DNA of 64,000 nucleotides from Microvirga thermotolerans (GCF_009363855.1 NZ_CP045423.1:2634001-2698000), one strand, 5' to 3'. Positions 27,866 to 37,141 are shown, counted from the stretch's first letter. The notes: a model not told the origin generated them from the sequence alone. Numbers and translations: made by a program.

Positions 27866-27923
27866 AGGATTCCAGGCGAAGCGAAACTCCTCTATGGAGT
27901 TCCTTTCCGAATCGGAAGCCCGC

Positions 27924-28787
27924 ATGTCCGCCGAACAGTTCATCCTGACCCTGTCCTGCCGGAACCGCCCCGGCATCGTCGCCGCCGTCTCCACCCACCT
28001 GTTCCGGAACGGGGGCAACATCCTGGAGGCGCAGCAATTCGACGACACCGAGAGCAACCGCTTCTTCATGCGGGTGGTGTTCGACTTCGTGGAAGGCGCC
28101 CAGCCTCTCGACGTCCAGCGCCAGGCATTCGCGCCGGTGGCGGAGGCGCACGACATGGCGTTCTCGATCCGCAGCCGGGCCGAGCGGCAGCGCGTCCTGA
28201 TCCTCGTCTCGAAGTTCGACCACTGCCTGGCGGACCTGCTCTACCGCTGGCGGACGGGCGAGCTGCCCATGGACATTGCGGGCATCGTCTCCAACCACCC
28301 GCGCGAGACCTTCGCGCACCACGACTTCTCGGGATTGAGCTTCCACTATCTGAAGGTCACGCCGCAGACCAAGCAGGAGCAGGAGGCGGCCCTGTGGGAC
28401 CTCGTGCAATCGACCGGGACCGACCTCGTCGTGCTCGCCCGCTACATGCAGGTGCTCTCCGACGGCCTGGCGGCGAAGCTCGCCGGACGCTGCATCAACA
28501 TCCACCACTCGTTCCTGCCGGGCTTCAAGGGCGCGAAGCCGTACCATCAGGCCCATGCGCGCGGCGTGAAGCTGATCGGCGCGACGGCCCACTACGTCAC
28601 GGCGGACCTGGACGAGGGACCGATCATCGAGCAGGACGTGGAGCGCATCAGCCACCACGACACGCCCGAAGACCTGATCCGCAAGGGCCGCGACATCGAG
28701 CGGAGGGTCCTGGCCCGCGCCATCGCCTGGCACCTGGACGGGCGGGTTCTCCTGAACGGCGCGCGCACGGTGGTGTTCCGCGACTAG
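27924..28787 (+). CDS. purU: Formyltetrahydrofolate deformylase
   Basis: A 287-residue enzyme that splits 10-formyltetrahydrofolate to formate and tetrahydrofolate. An N-terminal ACT-like domain ([22 protein letters not shown]) leads into the formyltransferase fold. The catalytic region reads [21 protein letters not shown] and [20 protein letters not shown], with the conserved Asn, His and Asp. The start ATG 27924 (MSAEQFIL) has a ribosome binding site; ATG 27894 would add ten residues. It ends at a bidirectional terminator. In Hyphomicrobiales it often serves C1 and demethylation metabolism. Confidence 0.95.
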   Translation: MSAEQFILTLSCRNRPGIVAAVSTHLFRNGGNILEAQQFDDTESNRFFMRVVFDFVEGAQPLDVQRQAFAPVAEAHDMAFSIRSRAERQRVLILVSKFDHCLADLLYRWRTGELPMDIAGIVSNHPRETFAHHDFSGLSFHYLKVTPQTKQEQEAALWDLVQSTGTDLVVLARYMQVLSDGLAAKLAGRCINIHHSFLPGFKGAKPYHQAHARGVKLIGATAHYVTADLDEGPIIEQDVERISHHDTPEDLIRKGRDIERRVLARAIAWHLDGRVLLNGARTVVFRD

Positions 28788-28822
28788 CGCATCGGGCGGG
28801 ACCGGAGGTCCGCCCGATGCGC
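28787..28822. terminator. Bidirectional hairpin terminator between purU and the phosphodiesterase gene
   Basis: GCGCATCGGGCGG (28787-28799) pairs perfectly with CCGCCCGATGCGC (28810-28822), and the stem continues inward over ACC/GGT with one bulge around a GGA loop. It begins on the last base of the purU stop and lies 14 bases from the end of the convergent gene. Its position fits a shared terminator, though no long T-run is present on either side. Confidence 0.6.
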
Positions 28823-28835
28823 CGGGACGGCGCGG

Positions 28836-29588
28836 TCAGGCCGCGGCTTCCGCGAGGCGCCGGCGCACGGCGAGGGCGAGATCGGGCCGGTCCGTCGTGA
28901 TCTGCCGGACGGGCTGGGCGAGCCAGTATTCGAGATCCGCTTCCTCGTTGGGCACCCAGGCCCCGAGCCGTCCGGTGCCGACGGCGGACAGGAACGATTC
29001 CATGCTGTGGACGAGGAGCGCCTTCTCCACGGCGATCGTGCAGCCCGGAATCGCCGCGAAGCGGGCGATGGCGCGATCGAGCCCTCCCATCATCTCCGCG
29101 GAGCGGCGGTCGAGCGAGGCGAGCACGCGGATCTTGGGGTCGAGCTGCCGCACCCGCTCGAGCACCTCCGGCGCGAAGCAGGTCAGGAAAGAGCGCTCCT
29201 CGAGCCCCCGGCGACGGACCGCCTCGAGGGCGAGCGCCTCCAACCCCTCGTAAGGATTGCCGACCGCGTCCGTCTTGATCTCGATGTGCAGTTCGAGGCC
29301 GCTGGGGCCCAGGACGTCGAGAACCTCGTCGAGGCTCGGGATCCGCTCGCTGCTGTCGCGCAGCCCGATGGACTGGAGTTCGGCCAGGGTCTTCCGGCCC
29401 ACCGGGCCACTCCCGTGGGTGGTGCGCTCCAGGGTCGGATCGTGGATCACCACGAGCTTCCCGTCGCGCGTCATGTGCACGTCGAACTCGACGCCCTCGA
29501 CGCCCATGGCGGCGAGCTTGCGGAAGCCTTCGAGGCTGTTCTCCGGCCAGAGATTCCTGGCGCCGCGGTGACCGACGATCATGACCAT
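28836..29588 (-). CDS. ugpQ: Glycerophosphodiester phosphodiesterase
   Basis: A 250-residue GDPD enzyme that cuts glycerophosphodiesters to glycerol phosphate and an alcohol. It starts with VGHRGARNLWPENSLEGF, containing the HRG and ENS catalytic motifs, followed by EFDVHMTRDGKLVVIHD and later LHIEIK, which hold the metal-binding acidic residues. No signal peptide is seen, so it works in the cytoplasm on imported diesters. The start is ATG 29588; the ATG two codons later at 29582 is nearly equivalent. It is the last gene of the ugp-like operon. Confidence 0.94.
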   Translation of the reverse strand: MVMIVGHRGARNLWPENSLEGFRKLAAMGVEGVEFDVHMTRDGKLVVIHDPTLERTTHGSGPVGRKTLAELQSIGLRDSSERIPSLDEVLDVLGPSGLELHIEIKTDAVGNPYEGLEALALEAVRRRGLEERSFLTCFAPEVLERVRQLDPKIRVLASLDRRSAEMMGGLDRAIARFAAIPGCTIAVEKALLVHSMESFLSAVGTGRLGAWVPNEEADLEYWLAQPVRQITTDRPDLALAVRRRLAEAAA

Positions 29589-29598
29589 GGGACGAACC

Positions 29599-30519
29599 TT
29601 ACTTGCTGCTGTCGACGAGGCCGCGCACGAACCAGCGCTGCATGACGAGCACGACGAGAACCGGCGGCAGCATGGCGAGGAGCGCACCGCTCATGGCCAC
29701 GTTCCAGGCCGGCTCCGTATCCGAGCGGGGGATGAGATGCTTCACGCCGATCACCGCAGTCGCCATGTCCTTGTCGGTGGTGAACAGGAGCGGCCAGAGA
29801 TACTGGTTCCAGCCGTAGAGGAACAGAATGATCGAGAGCGCGATCATGTTGGAGCGCGACAGGGGCAGGAGGATCGTCCAGAAGAAGCGCATGGCCGAGG
29901 CCCCGTCGAGCCGCGCCGCCTCCAGAAGCTCTTCCGGCACCGTGAGGAAGAACTGCCGGAACAGGAAAGTCGCCGAGGCGGAGGCGATCAGCGGCAGGAT
30001 CAGGCCCTGGTAGGTGTTCAGCATGTTCCATTCGAGCGCGATCTCGACCCTGTGGCCGGTGATCCATTCCCACAGGCCTGCGATGTCGAGGGCGTCGACG
30101 AGCCACTGGATCGGCAGCGCCGCGTTCGCGACCGACTCATATGTCGGCACGATGCGCACCTCGACGGGCAGCATCAGGGACATGAAGATCAGCCAGAAGG
30201 CGAGAAGCCGGAACCGGAAGCGGAAATAGGTGATGGCGAAGGCGGAGAGGAGCGAGATCGCCACCTTGCCCACGGTGATGCCCGTGGCGACGATGAAGGA
30301 ATTGATCAGGAGCCTGCCGAAGTTCACCCTGTTCCAGGCGGTCGCCAGGTTCTCGACGAAGTGGCCGCCCGGCAGCCAGGGCATCGGGACCTGCTGGACC
30401 TCCTGCATGGTGAGGGAGCCCGCGATGAAGGCGAAGTAGAGCGGCATGCAGACGAGCACGATGCCGCCGATGAGGATGAGGTGGCAGACGAGGGTGAGGA
30501 CGGGGGAGCGTTCGACCAT
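29599..30519 (-). CDS. ugpE: ABC transporter permease, UgpE type
   Basis: A 306-residue inner-membrane permease with six spans. It carries the EAA loop LLEAARLDGASAMRFFWTILLPLSRSNMIAL. The stretch IPRSDTEPAWNVAMSGALLAMLPPVLVV near the end is close to UgpE of glycerol-3-phosphate importers. It starts two bases after the ugpA stop. A longer frame upstream is the ugpA shadow. It partners UgpA and UgpB. Confidence 0.93.
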   Translation of the reverse strand: MVERSPVLTLVCHLILIGGIVLVCMPLYFAFIAGSLTMQEVQQVPMPWLPGGHFVENLATAWNRVNFGRLLINSFIVATGITVGKVAISLLSAFAITYFRFRFRLLAFWLIFMSLMLPVEVRIVPTYESVANAALPIQWLVDALDIAGLWEWITGHRVEIALEWNMLNTYQGLILPLIASASATFLFRQFFLTVPEELLEAARLDGASAMRFFWTILLPLSRSNMIALSIILFLYGWNQYLWPLLFTTDKDMATAVIGVKHLIPRSDTEPAWNVAMSGALLAMLPPVLVVLVMQRWFVRGLVDSSK

Positions 30520-30521
30520 GG

Positions 30522-31433
30522 TCAGATGCTGTAGTTCACCTTGCGCTCGACGTACTTGAACTGCAGCAGCGTGAGCAGCAGCGCGAAGGTCATGAGCAGC
30601 ACGGACTGCGCCGCCGAGGACCCGAGATCGAGATTGACGAAGCCGTCCTGGTAGACCTTGTAGACCAGGATGTTGGTGGCGCCGGCCGGACCTCCATGCG
30701 TGACCGCGTCGATGATCGCGAAGGTCTCGAAGAAGCCGTAGACGAAGTTCATCGTGGTGAGGAAGAACAGGGTCGGGCCGAGGAGCGGCAGCGCGATCTG
30801 GAAGAAGCGCTTCACCGGCCCCGCCCCGTCCACGGCTGCGGCCTCCATGAGGGACTTCGGCACCGCGAGCAGGCCCGCGACGAGGAAGATGTAGTCGTAG
30901 CAGATGTGCTTCCAGGATGCGGCGAGCACGACGAGCAGCATGGCGTCCCAGCCGTTGCGGTTGGGATCCCACGCGACGCCCAACGACTTGAGGAAGAAGG
31001 CGATGGGACCGACGGAGGGATTGAAGAGGAAGGCCCAGATCACGCCCGCGATCACCGGGGCGATGGCATAGGGCAGCAGGATGATGCCCTTGTAGGCCGC
31101 CTGGAAGCGCACCACCCGGTCCGTCGCGAAGGCCAGGACCAGGGCGACGACGATGGTCAGCACGTTCTGGGCCAGGGTGAACCAGATCGTCACCCAGACG
31201 GAGTTGCGGTAGCTCTCGCTCCGGAAGAGCGCCTTGAAGTTATCGAGCCAGACGAAATGCACCGTCGCGCCGAAGGGGTCGGCGAGCAGGAAGGCCTGCA
31301 TCAGGGCGCGGACGGAGGGAATGAAGAAGAAGAACAGGAGGATGAGAAGCTGCGGCAGCAGCAGCAGGGTCGGCAGCCCTGCCGTCCTGAAATGGGCCTG
31401 CTTCAGGCCGGGTTCGTGAGTGCGTGCGACCAC
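30522..31433 (-). CDS. ugpA: ABC transporter permease, UgpA type
   Basis: A 303-residue permease. It opens with a basic segment and a first span (LPTLLLLPQLLILLFFFFIPS) and holds the EAA loop LMEAAAVDGAGPVKRFFQIALPLLGPT. The C terminus ATNILVYKVYQDGFVNLDLGSSAAQS is a UgpA hallmark. The start is GTG at 31433 with GGAG upstream. A strong hairpin separates it from ugpB. The ATPase gene ugpC is not in this cluster. Confidence 0.93.
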   Translation of the reverse strand: MVARTHEPGLKQAHFRTAGLPTLLLLPQLLILLFFFFIPSVRALMQAFLLADPFGATVHFVWLDNFKALFRSESYRNSVWVTIWFTLAQNVLTIVVALVLAFATDRVVRFQAAYKGIILLPYAIAPVIAGVIWAFLFNPSVGPIAFFLKSLGVAWDPNRNGWDAMLLVVLAASWKHICYDYIFLVAGLLAVPKSLMEAAAVDGAGPVKRFFQIALPLLGPTLFFLTTMNFVYGFFETFAIIDAVTHGGPAGATNILVYKVYQDGFVNLDLGSSAAQSVLLMTFALLLTLLQFKYVERKVNYSI

Positions 31434-31462
31434 GTCGAAGCTCCGCTAGAGCGGTTGGGGAA

Positions 31463-31496
31463 GCGGCACGGAGGGGAGGAAGGGTCTCCGTGCCGC
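31463..31496 (-). other. Perfect 11-bp hairpin between ugpB and ugpA
   Basis: GCGGCACGGAG (31463-31473) pairs perfectly with CTCCGTGCCGC (31486-31496) across a 12-base loop, without a T-run. Hairpins placed after a binding-protein gene often protect that part of the message, so more binding protein than permease is made. That role is inferred from position. Confidence 0.5.
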
Positions 31497-31505
31497 CCCG
31501 GCCGG

Positions 31506-32825
31506 TCAGTACTTGCCCTTGTTGAGGCGCTCGTACTGCCGGAGGATCTCGTTGCCCCGCTTCACGGCGTCGTCCATCGCCTGCTGCGCGTCCTTCTTGC
31601 CGGCGAAGAGCGCCTCGACCTCCTCGCGCTGGGCGAACATGGCCTGCGTGAAGTTGCCGAAGTGGAAGCCGAGGGAGTTCTCCGAGGGCGTGCCCCGGTT
31701 GAGCTGGAGGATGGCGATCTCGCGGGTCGGGCTCTCCTTGTAGTAGCCCTGGGACTTGGCGAGCTCATAGGCCTTGTTGGTCAGGGGCACGTAGCCCGTG
31801 GCCTTGTGCCACCACAGCTGCGTCTCGGGCTTGGCCAGGAAGTCGAAGAAGGCGGCGACGGCCTTTTCCTCCTCCGGCTTGTGCCCCTTGATGACCCAGA
31901 GCGCGGCCCCGCCGATGGTGCTGTTCTTCGGCTCGCGTCCCTCCTCCCACGGGAGGAAAGTGGCGCTCCAGGCGATCTTCGCGTTCTTCTCGATGCCGCT
32001 GTGAGCCGCGGTGGAGGCGAAGTAGGTGGCGCAGGTTCCGGAGGTGAAGAGCTGCTCGGGGCTGAAGCCCTGGCCCGCGATCTTCAGCACCCCGTCGTCG
32101 AGCCAGCGCTTCAGGCGCGCCACCTGCGGGACGACGAGCGTCTTGTTGTAGACGAACTCCGTGTCGAGCCCGTTATAGCCGTTCGCCTTGGTGGCATAGG
32201 GCTGGTCGTTGATGGCGCTGTAGTTCTCGATCAGGCTCCAGTGGTAGTCCGTGGCGAGCGCGGTGCCGCATTCGGCCGCGCCGGACTTCTTGATGGCGTA
32301 GAGCTGCTTCTCGAACTCGCCCCAGGTCTGGGCCGGCTTGTCGAAGCCCGCCTTCTGGAACTGGTCCTTGTTGTAGAACAGGATCGGCGAGGAGGAGTTG
32401 AAGGGCATGGCGGCCAGGCGGCCCTTGTAGGAGTAGAATCCGGCGACCGGCTTGATGAAGTCGTTCCAGTCGATCTTGTAGCCCGCCTTCTCCATCAGGT
32501 CCTGCGCGGGGACGATGGCGTCGGAGAGGAGCATGGTCATGAAGCCGCGCTCGTAGATCTGCACGATATGGGGCGGGCGCTTGGCGCGGTAGGCGGCGAT
32601 GGTGCTGTTGATCACCTCGTCGTAGTTGCCCTTGTTGACCGCGACGACCTTGTACTGCTCGTTGGACTCGTTGAACTTCTTGACCAGTTCGTCCACGCGC
32701 TCGCCGTTGACGCCGGTCATGGCGTGCCACCATTGTACCTCGACGGGTTCCGCCATCGCGGCGCCCGAAAGGCACAGCGCAAGGACGCCTGCGGCGGCCT
32801 GGGCCTTGAGAGACAGCATTTTCAC
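31506..32825 (-). CDS. ugpB: Glycerol-phosphate-type ABC transporter substrate-binding protein
   Basis: A 439-residue periplasmic binding protein of the UgpB group. The signal peptide ends AMA, and the mature chain starts EPVEVQWWHAMTGVNGERVDELVKKFN, which matches UgpB. The start is GTG at 32825 with GGAGG seven bases before; ATG 32819 is the alternative. In UgpB the ligands are sn-glycerol-3-phosphate and glycerophosphocholine. Here the dehydrogenase upstream suggests the ligand may be a related polyol phosphate or diester. Confidence 0.93.
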   Translation of the reverse strand: MKMLSLKAQAAAGVLALCLSGAAMAEPVEVQWWHAMTGVNGERVDELVKKFNESNEQYKVVAVNKGNYDEVINSTIAAYRAKRPPHIVQIYERGFMTMLLSDAIVPAQDLMEKAGYKIDWNDFIKPVAGFYSYKGRLAAMPFNSSSPILFYNKDQFQKAGFDKPAQTWGEFEKQLYAIKKSGAAECGTALATDYHWSLIENYSAINDQPYATKANGYNGLDTEFVYNKTLVVPQVARLKRWLDDGVLKIAGQGFSPEQLFTSGTCATYFASTAAHSGIEKNAKIAWSATFLPWEEGREPKNSTIGGAALWVIKGHKPEEEKAVAAFFDFLAKPETQLWWHKATGYVPLTNKAYELAKSQGYYKESPTREIAILQLNRGTPSENSLGFHFGNFTQAMFAQREEVEALFAGKKDAQQAMDDAVKRGNEILRQYERLNKGKY

Positions 32826-32859
32826 GGTCGATCCTCCCTTGGTTCGTCGTTCCGTTCGC

Positions 32860-34239
32860 TCAGGCAGAGGCGGCATGACGCACCTCCGCCCCCATGCGCC
32901 GCCCCCAGAAGCCATCTTCTGCGAAGAGAGCGGCGATTCCCCTGTCCAGCCAGCCCAGATCGTCGAGAAGATCCAGGAGGGTGTAGCGCCGGCGGATCAG
33001 GCGCGCGCGCCTGTAGTCCGCTGCAAGCTTCGAAAGCGGCACGCCGAGATCGCCCGGATGCGCCGGCGCGCCGGCCTGCCGCAGCCATGTCTCCATGGTC
33101 GCCGCGGGGACGCAGGTGCGGCGCAGGTCCTCGCGCAGGGCCGGCCACCGCTCCGCCAGGAGCGCAAGCCGCTCGGCGCGGCGATGCGCCCGGCCTCCCT
33201 TCGCGGCCATTTCGGCGCGCGCGCTGTCCGCGAGGTGCCCGGCCGGGAACCCCGCCGCGATCTCCGCCTCGATCCGCTCGGGCGTGGACGCGCCGGAGGC
33301 GGTGCGGACCGTGCCGGGCGCGATGTCCTGATCGAGGAACCACTCGTAGAGGGCGAGCAGGGCCACGGTGCCGATTCCGACGCAGGCCCCGTGCGCGGCG
33401 GGCTCGCCCCGAAAGGTGAGCCGCTCCATCTCCCAGACATGGGAAATGAGGTGCTCGGCCCCGCTCGCCGGGCGGGAGTTGCCGTGCGCCTGCATGGCGA
33501 AGCCGGCGACGAGAAGGCCGTTCACCAGGGCGCCTGTGGCGGCGCCCTCCCCGTTTGCGACGGCGGCGGGCTCGGCGAGCCAGGCGCGGACGTTGTCCTG
33601 CACCATGGCGAAGGGTTCGGGATCGATGGTCTCCTCGCCGAGCGCGTCGGCGAGCTTCCAGTCGGCCCCGGCGACGATCTTGCCGGCGAGGTCGCCGTAG
33701 CCCCAGCCCGCCATGCGGCGCGGCGCCTTGGCGACGATGTCGAGGTCGGCCACGACCGCGACCGGCGGCGCGCAGTCGAGGGTCCGCTTGAAGCCCTCGT
33801 CCAGGAGGGCGGCGCCGGAGGCGGCATAGCCGTCCATGGACGCCGCCGTCGCCACGCAGACGTAAGGCACGCCCGCCACCTCGGCGGCATACTTCGTGAG
33901 ATCGTTGACGACGCCCGAGCCCACGGAAACCGGAATCGCGCCCCGCTCGCGGAGGGTCGCGGCGATGCCGCGGGCCGTGGCGGCGTGCGGCTTCACCCGC
34001 GGCTTCTCGTCCAGGACGACCGGTTCCGCGACCGTAAGCCCGGCGCCGGCGAGCACCGAGACCGCTGCCCGGCCCGCCGCCTCCATCGTGTTGTCGTCGG
34101 CGATCACGACCAATGGCCTTTCCCCGAAATCCCGGACGCACTCGGGCAGCGCGGCCAGGGCGCCGGGCGCCACGAACACGCTGCGGGTCACGGCGGCCTT
34201 TTCGATTGCCCGGTCGAGTACGCGTGCCTGATCGGCCAT
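32860..34239 (-). CDS. sn-Glycerol-1-phosphate dehydrogenase-like protein (AraM/EgsA family)
   Basis: A 459-residue member of the iron-type alcohol dehydrogenase superfamily, closest to AraM of Bacillus, which interconverts dihydroxyacetone phosphate and sn-glycerol 1-phosphate with NAD(H). The nucleotide region has VVIADDNTMEAAG and VSVGSGVVNDLTKYAAE. Metal ligands are likely the histidines in GAEHLISHVWEM and AAHGACVGIG. It is longer than the Bacillus enzyme (about 390) through a C-terminal extension rich in Arg and Leu. It is the first gene of the ugp-like operon and faces the SorC regulator. A catabolic role, oxidising an imported polyol phosphate, is inferred. Confidence 0.85.
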   Translation of the reverse strand: MADQARVLDRAIEKAAVTRSVFVAPGALAALPECVRDFGERPLVVIADDNTMEAAGRAAVSVLAGAGLTVAEPVVLDEKPRVKPHAATARGIAATLRERGAIPVSVGSGVVNDLTKYAAEVAGVPYVCVATAASMDGYAASGAALLDEGFKRTLDCAPPVAVVADLDIVAKAPRRMAGWGYGDLAGKIVAGADWKLADALGEETIDPEPFAMVQDNVRAWLAEPAAVANGEGAATGALVNGLLVAGFAMQAHGNSRPASGAEHLISHVWEMERLTFRGEPAAHGACVGIGTVALLALYEWFLDQDIAPGTVRTASGASTPERIEAEIAAGFPAGHLADSARAEMAAKGGRAHRRAERLALLAERWPALREDLRRTCVPAATMETWLRQAGAPAHPGDLGVPLSKLAADYRRARLIRRRYTLLDLLDDLGWLDRGIAALFAEDGFWGRRMGAEVRHAASA

Positions 34240-34257
34240 CCATCCCTCACTGGAAAT

Positions 34258-34287
34258 TACATTTGAATAGTTTGTATTACAAATGTA
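34258..34287. promoter_or_regulatory. Perfect 8-bp inverted repeat, operator of the ugp-like operon
   Basis: TACATTTG (34258-34265) and CAAATGTA (34280-34287) are exact inverted arms around 14 bases. The stretch is far richer in A and T than its surroundings and lies 18 bases before the dehydrogenase start. A minus-strand promoter may overlap it (TTGTAA and TAATTT 17 bases apart). It is the likely site for the divergently encoded SorC-type regulator. Confidence 0.6.
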
Positions 34288-34447
34288 TGACACTGGCAAT
34301 GGAGCGGCGCGGATTTCACCCGGCGCCCGTCGGTCTCCTCCACGCATGCGGGGGCGCTCCCGCCCCTCCCGCCGGGCGGCGCGCTTGAGAATTGGGAGCA
34401 GGTGTGACAATTCCGGTCGGCAACAGCGTTTCCCGAGGGCTCCGGCC

Positions 34448-35410
34448 ATGACCCGTCCCGACGAGCAGATCGAAGCCCGCGTCGCCTGGCTCTACTTCAT
34501 GGAAGGGCTGACCCAGGCCGAGATCGCCGAGAGGCTGGGGATGACGCGGCTTCGCGTGAACCGCATGCTGGTGGAGGCGCGCACCAGCGGCCTCGTGAGC
34601 ATCGCCCTCAACTCGCGGTTCGCAAGCTGCGTCGAGCTGGAGCGGACCCTGGTCGGGGAACTCGGCCTGAAGGCCGCGATCGTCATCCCGACGCCGCAGG
34701 ACCCGGATCTCATCCCCGTCCTCATCGGCCAGGCGACGGGCGAGTATCTTTCGACCTACCTCGAGGAGAACAGGGTGCGCGGCCTCGGCCTCGGCTGGGG
34801 CGCCACCCTGCGCGAGACCATCCGCAACATGCGGTCGGGACGCTATCCGGACTTGTGCGTCAATTCCATGATGGGGGGTCTCACCCACGGGCTCGAGCTC
34901 AACACCTTCGAGACCGCGAGCGCGCTCGCCAACCGGCTCAACGCCCAGTGCCAGTATCTTGCAGCTCCCATCTACGCCGGCAGCCCGGAATCGCGCGACA
35001 TCATCCTGGCCCAGGACGTCTTCCGCGAGACGTTCGAACGCATCGCCGCCAACGACATCGCGGTCCTGAGCATCGGCGACCTCTCGGAGCGCTCCCTCCT
35101 GGTGCGCTACGGCCTGCCGCGGGACGTCTCCACGGAGGAGCTGCGGGCCAAGGGAGCCGTCGGCGACATCATGGGCCAGTTCTACGACGAGTGGGGCAAG
35201 CCCATCGACCATCCGCTCAACCGCCGCGCCATCGCCCTCGACCTGGACGACCTGGCGCGCATCCCCACCGTGGTGCTGGCCTCGGGCGGCGCCAACAAGA
35301 CGCTCGCGGTGGCGGGCGCCCTGCGCGCCCGGCGCGCTTCGGTCCTGGTCTGCGACGAGGACACGGCGCGGGAGGCCCTCGCGCTCGCCCGCGGCGCGGC
35401 AGCCGCATGA
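34448..35410 (+). CDS. SorC/DeoR-type sugar-binding transcriptional regulator
   Basis: A 320-residue regulator. The N-terminal helix-turn-helix reads LTQAEIAERLGMTRLRVNRMLVEA (about residues 20-45). The remaining 260 residues form the SorC effector domain (GLGWGATLRETIRNM, VVLASGGANKTLAVAGALRAR), which binds sugar phosphates. The start is ATG 34448 (MTRPDEQIEARVAWLYF); an earlier in-frame start adds 55 residues without family character. It diverges from the dehydrogenase-ugp operon and very likely controls it through the inverted repeat. Confidence 0.92.
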   Translation: MTRPDEQIEARVAWLYFMEGLTQAEIAERLGMTRLRVNRMLVEARTSGLVSIALNSRFASCVELERTLVGELGLKAAIVIPTPQDPDLIPVLIGQATGEYLSTYLEENRVRGLGLGWGATLRETIRNMRSGRYPDLCVNSMMGGLTHGLELNTFETASALANRLNAQCQYLAAPIYAGSPESRDIILAQDVFRETFERIAANDIAVLSIGDLSERSLLVRYGLPRDVSTEELRAKGAVGDIMGQFYDEWGKPIDHPLNRRAIALDLDDLARIPTVVLASGGANKTLAVAGALRARRASVLVCDEDTAREALALARGAAAA

Positions 35411-35632
35411 GCCTGCCTCAGAGCAGGCTGCGCACCCTCCCCCACATGCTGCGGTGACGCATCCTTCTTTCTTGTACGAGGGCACCCGAACACGGCCTGC
35501 CCGAAAGTCACCACACTCGGCCACTAGCCAGCGCAGGGCGGCATGGGCCTCGGCTTTGCCGGCTCCGGGGTTCCCGAGGCGACGCATCCGCCGTCCCGGG
35601 CGTCCCGCCCGAGGAAAGAGGAGAATGCGACC

Positions 35633-36031
35633 ATGAATGGACTGACCGAACTTGCTCCGATCGCCGCAGCCGCGTTCCTGGGCCTTTGCCTGGTGTGGCT
35701 GGCCTGGCGCACCGTCCGGCGCCTCGTGGGCCCCGGTCGCGAGCGGCGGGAGCCGGTCTTCGCGGAGCAGACCGTGCCCGCCCCGGAGCGTCGCGACCCC
35801 GCCCTCTCTCCCGCGCAGCCCGCCGCGCCGGCGGTTCCCGATGCGGCCGACATCCTGGCCCTGAAAGCCAGCATCGATGCGCTCACCCGCCAGATCGCCG
35901 CGCTCGAGCGCCGGCTGACGCCTGCCAATTCCAACGTGCCGCCCGTCGAGAAGCCCGCCACCCCGGCCAAGCCGCTCTCGGTGGACGTTCTCGCCGAGGT
36001 CCCCCTGGTGGTGCCGGAACGCCGGCGCTGA
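35633..36031 (+). CDS. Small single-span membrane protein with a short coiled coil
   Basis: A 132-residue protein of unknown function. One membrane span at about residues 8-27 (LAPIAAAAFLGLCLVWLAW) is followed by a basic, proline-rich linker. A short helical segment follows at about residues 75-100 (DILALKASIDALTRQIAALERRL), with leucine-type heptads. It lies alone, 220 bases after the SorC gene. The start ATG 35633 has AGGAG upstream. No family is recognised. Confidence 0.7.
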   Translation: MNGLTELAPIAAAAFLGLCLVWLAWRTVRRLVGPGRERREPVFAEQTVPAPERRDPALSPAQPAAPAVPDAADILALKASIDALTRQIAALERRLTPANSNVPPVEKPATPAKPLSVDVLAEVPLVVPERRR

Positions 36032-36169
36032 CCCGAGGCTTCCGGCGGCCCGCGCCCGCTGGGCTTGCTGAATCGCAATCACGAGCGTAAATCCTTCGCC
36101 CCGCCGATCAGGGGCGAGATTCGGCGGACGTCCGACCCGAAACGTTCCTCGCCGAAGGGAAGGTGGCTC

Positions 36170-37141
36170 ATGAGGCCGCTCGAAGACAGGCATGGATCGG
36201 GGCTTGCCCGCGCGAGCGAGCCCGTGATCGCCGTATCGCAGCTCGGCAAGGTCTATGCCTCGGGCTTTCAGGCCCTGCGCGACGTGGACCTGGAGATCCG
36301 CCGGCAGGAGATCTTCGCGCTGCTCGGACCCAACGGCGCAGGCAAGACCACGCTGATCAGCATCATCTGCGGCATCGTCAACCCCACCTCCGGCCGGGTG
36401 AGCGTCGGCGGGCACGACATCGTCCGGGACTATCGCGCCGCCCGCACCAAGATCGGTCTCGTCCCGCAGGAGCTTTCGACGGACGCGTTCGAGAGCGTGT
36501 GGGATACGGTGAAATTCAGCCGCGGCCTCTTCGGCAAGGCACCGGACCCGGCCTATATCGAGAAGATCCTCAAGGACCTCTCCCTGTGGGAAAAGCGCGA
36601 CACCAAGATCCGCGCGCTGTCGGGCGGCATGAAGCGGCGCGTGATGATCGCGAAGGCGCTCTCCCACGAGCCGGAGATCCTGTTCCTCGACGAGCCGACC
36701 GCCGGCGTCGACGTGGAGCTGCGGCGCGACATGTGGAACATGGTGCGCCGCCTGCGCGAGAACGGCGTCACCATCATCCTGACCACCCACTACATCGAGG
36801 AAGCGGAGGAGATGGCCGACCGGGTGGGGGTGATCAGCAAGGGCCGGATCGTCCTCGTGGAGGAGAAGGCGGCGCTCATGCGCAAGCTCGGCAAGAAGCA
36901 GCTCACCCTGCACCTGCAGGAGCCGCTGCGGGAGATCCCGCAGGGCCTCGCCGTCGCCGGGCTGGAGCTCTCCGCCGACGGCACGGAGCTCGTCTACACC
37001 TTCGACGCGCAGGCCGACCAGACCGGGATCGCAGACCTGCTGCGGCGCCTGACCGAGCGCGGCGTCGACTTCAAGGACCTGAACACCTCGCAGAGCTCCC
37101 TCGAGGAGATCTTCGTCAACCTCGTGGGGAACCGCTCATGA
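36170..37141 (+). CDS. ABC-2 type exporter ATP-binding protein
   Basis: A 323-residue ATPase of the ABC-2 (DrrA/NodI-like) group. It has Walker A (GPNGAGKTT), signature [15 protein letters not shown], Walker B ([16 protein letters not shown]) and the H-loop in [13 protein letters not shown]-terminal extension of about 90 residues follows, as is common in this group. The start is ATG 36170 after AAGGGAAGG. It is coupled to the permease gene by a four-base overlap. Related pairs export polysaccharides, lipids or drugs; which one this moves is unknown. Confidence 0.92.
   Translation: MRPLEDRHGSGLARASEPVIAVSQLGKVYASGFQALRDVDLEIRRQEIFALLGPNGAGKTTLISIICGIVNPTSGRVSVGGHDIVRDYRAARTKIGLVPQELSTDAFESVWDTVKFSRGLFGKAPDPAYIEKILKDLSLWEKRDTKIRALSGGMKRRVMIAKALSHEPEILFLDEPTAGVDVELRRDMWNMVRRLRENGVTIILTTHYIEEAEEMADRVGVISKGRIVLVEEKAALMRKLGKKQLTLHLQEPLREIPQGLAVAGLELSADGTELVYTFDAQADQTGIADLLRRLTERGVDFKDLNTSQSSLEEIFVNLVGNRS

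Noticed and set aside
30696-33419. 907-codon plus-strand frame opposite the ugp genes
   Set aside because: It spans several real minus-strand genes and is an effect of GC-rich third positions.
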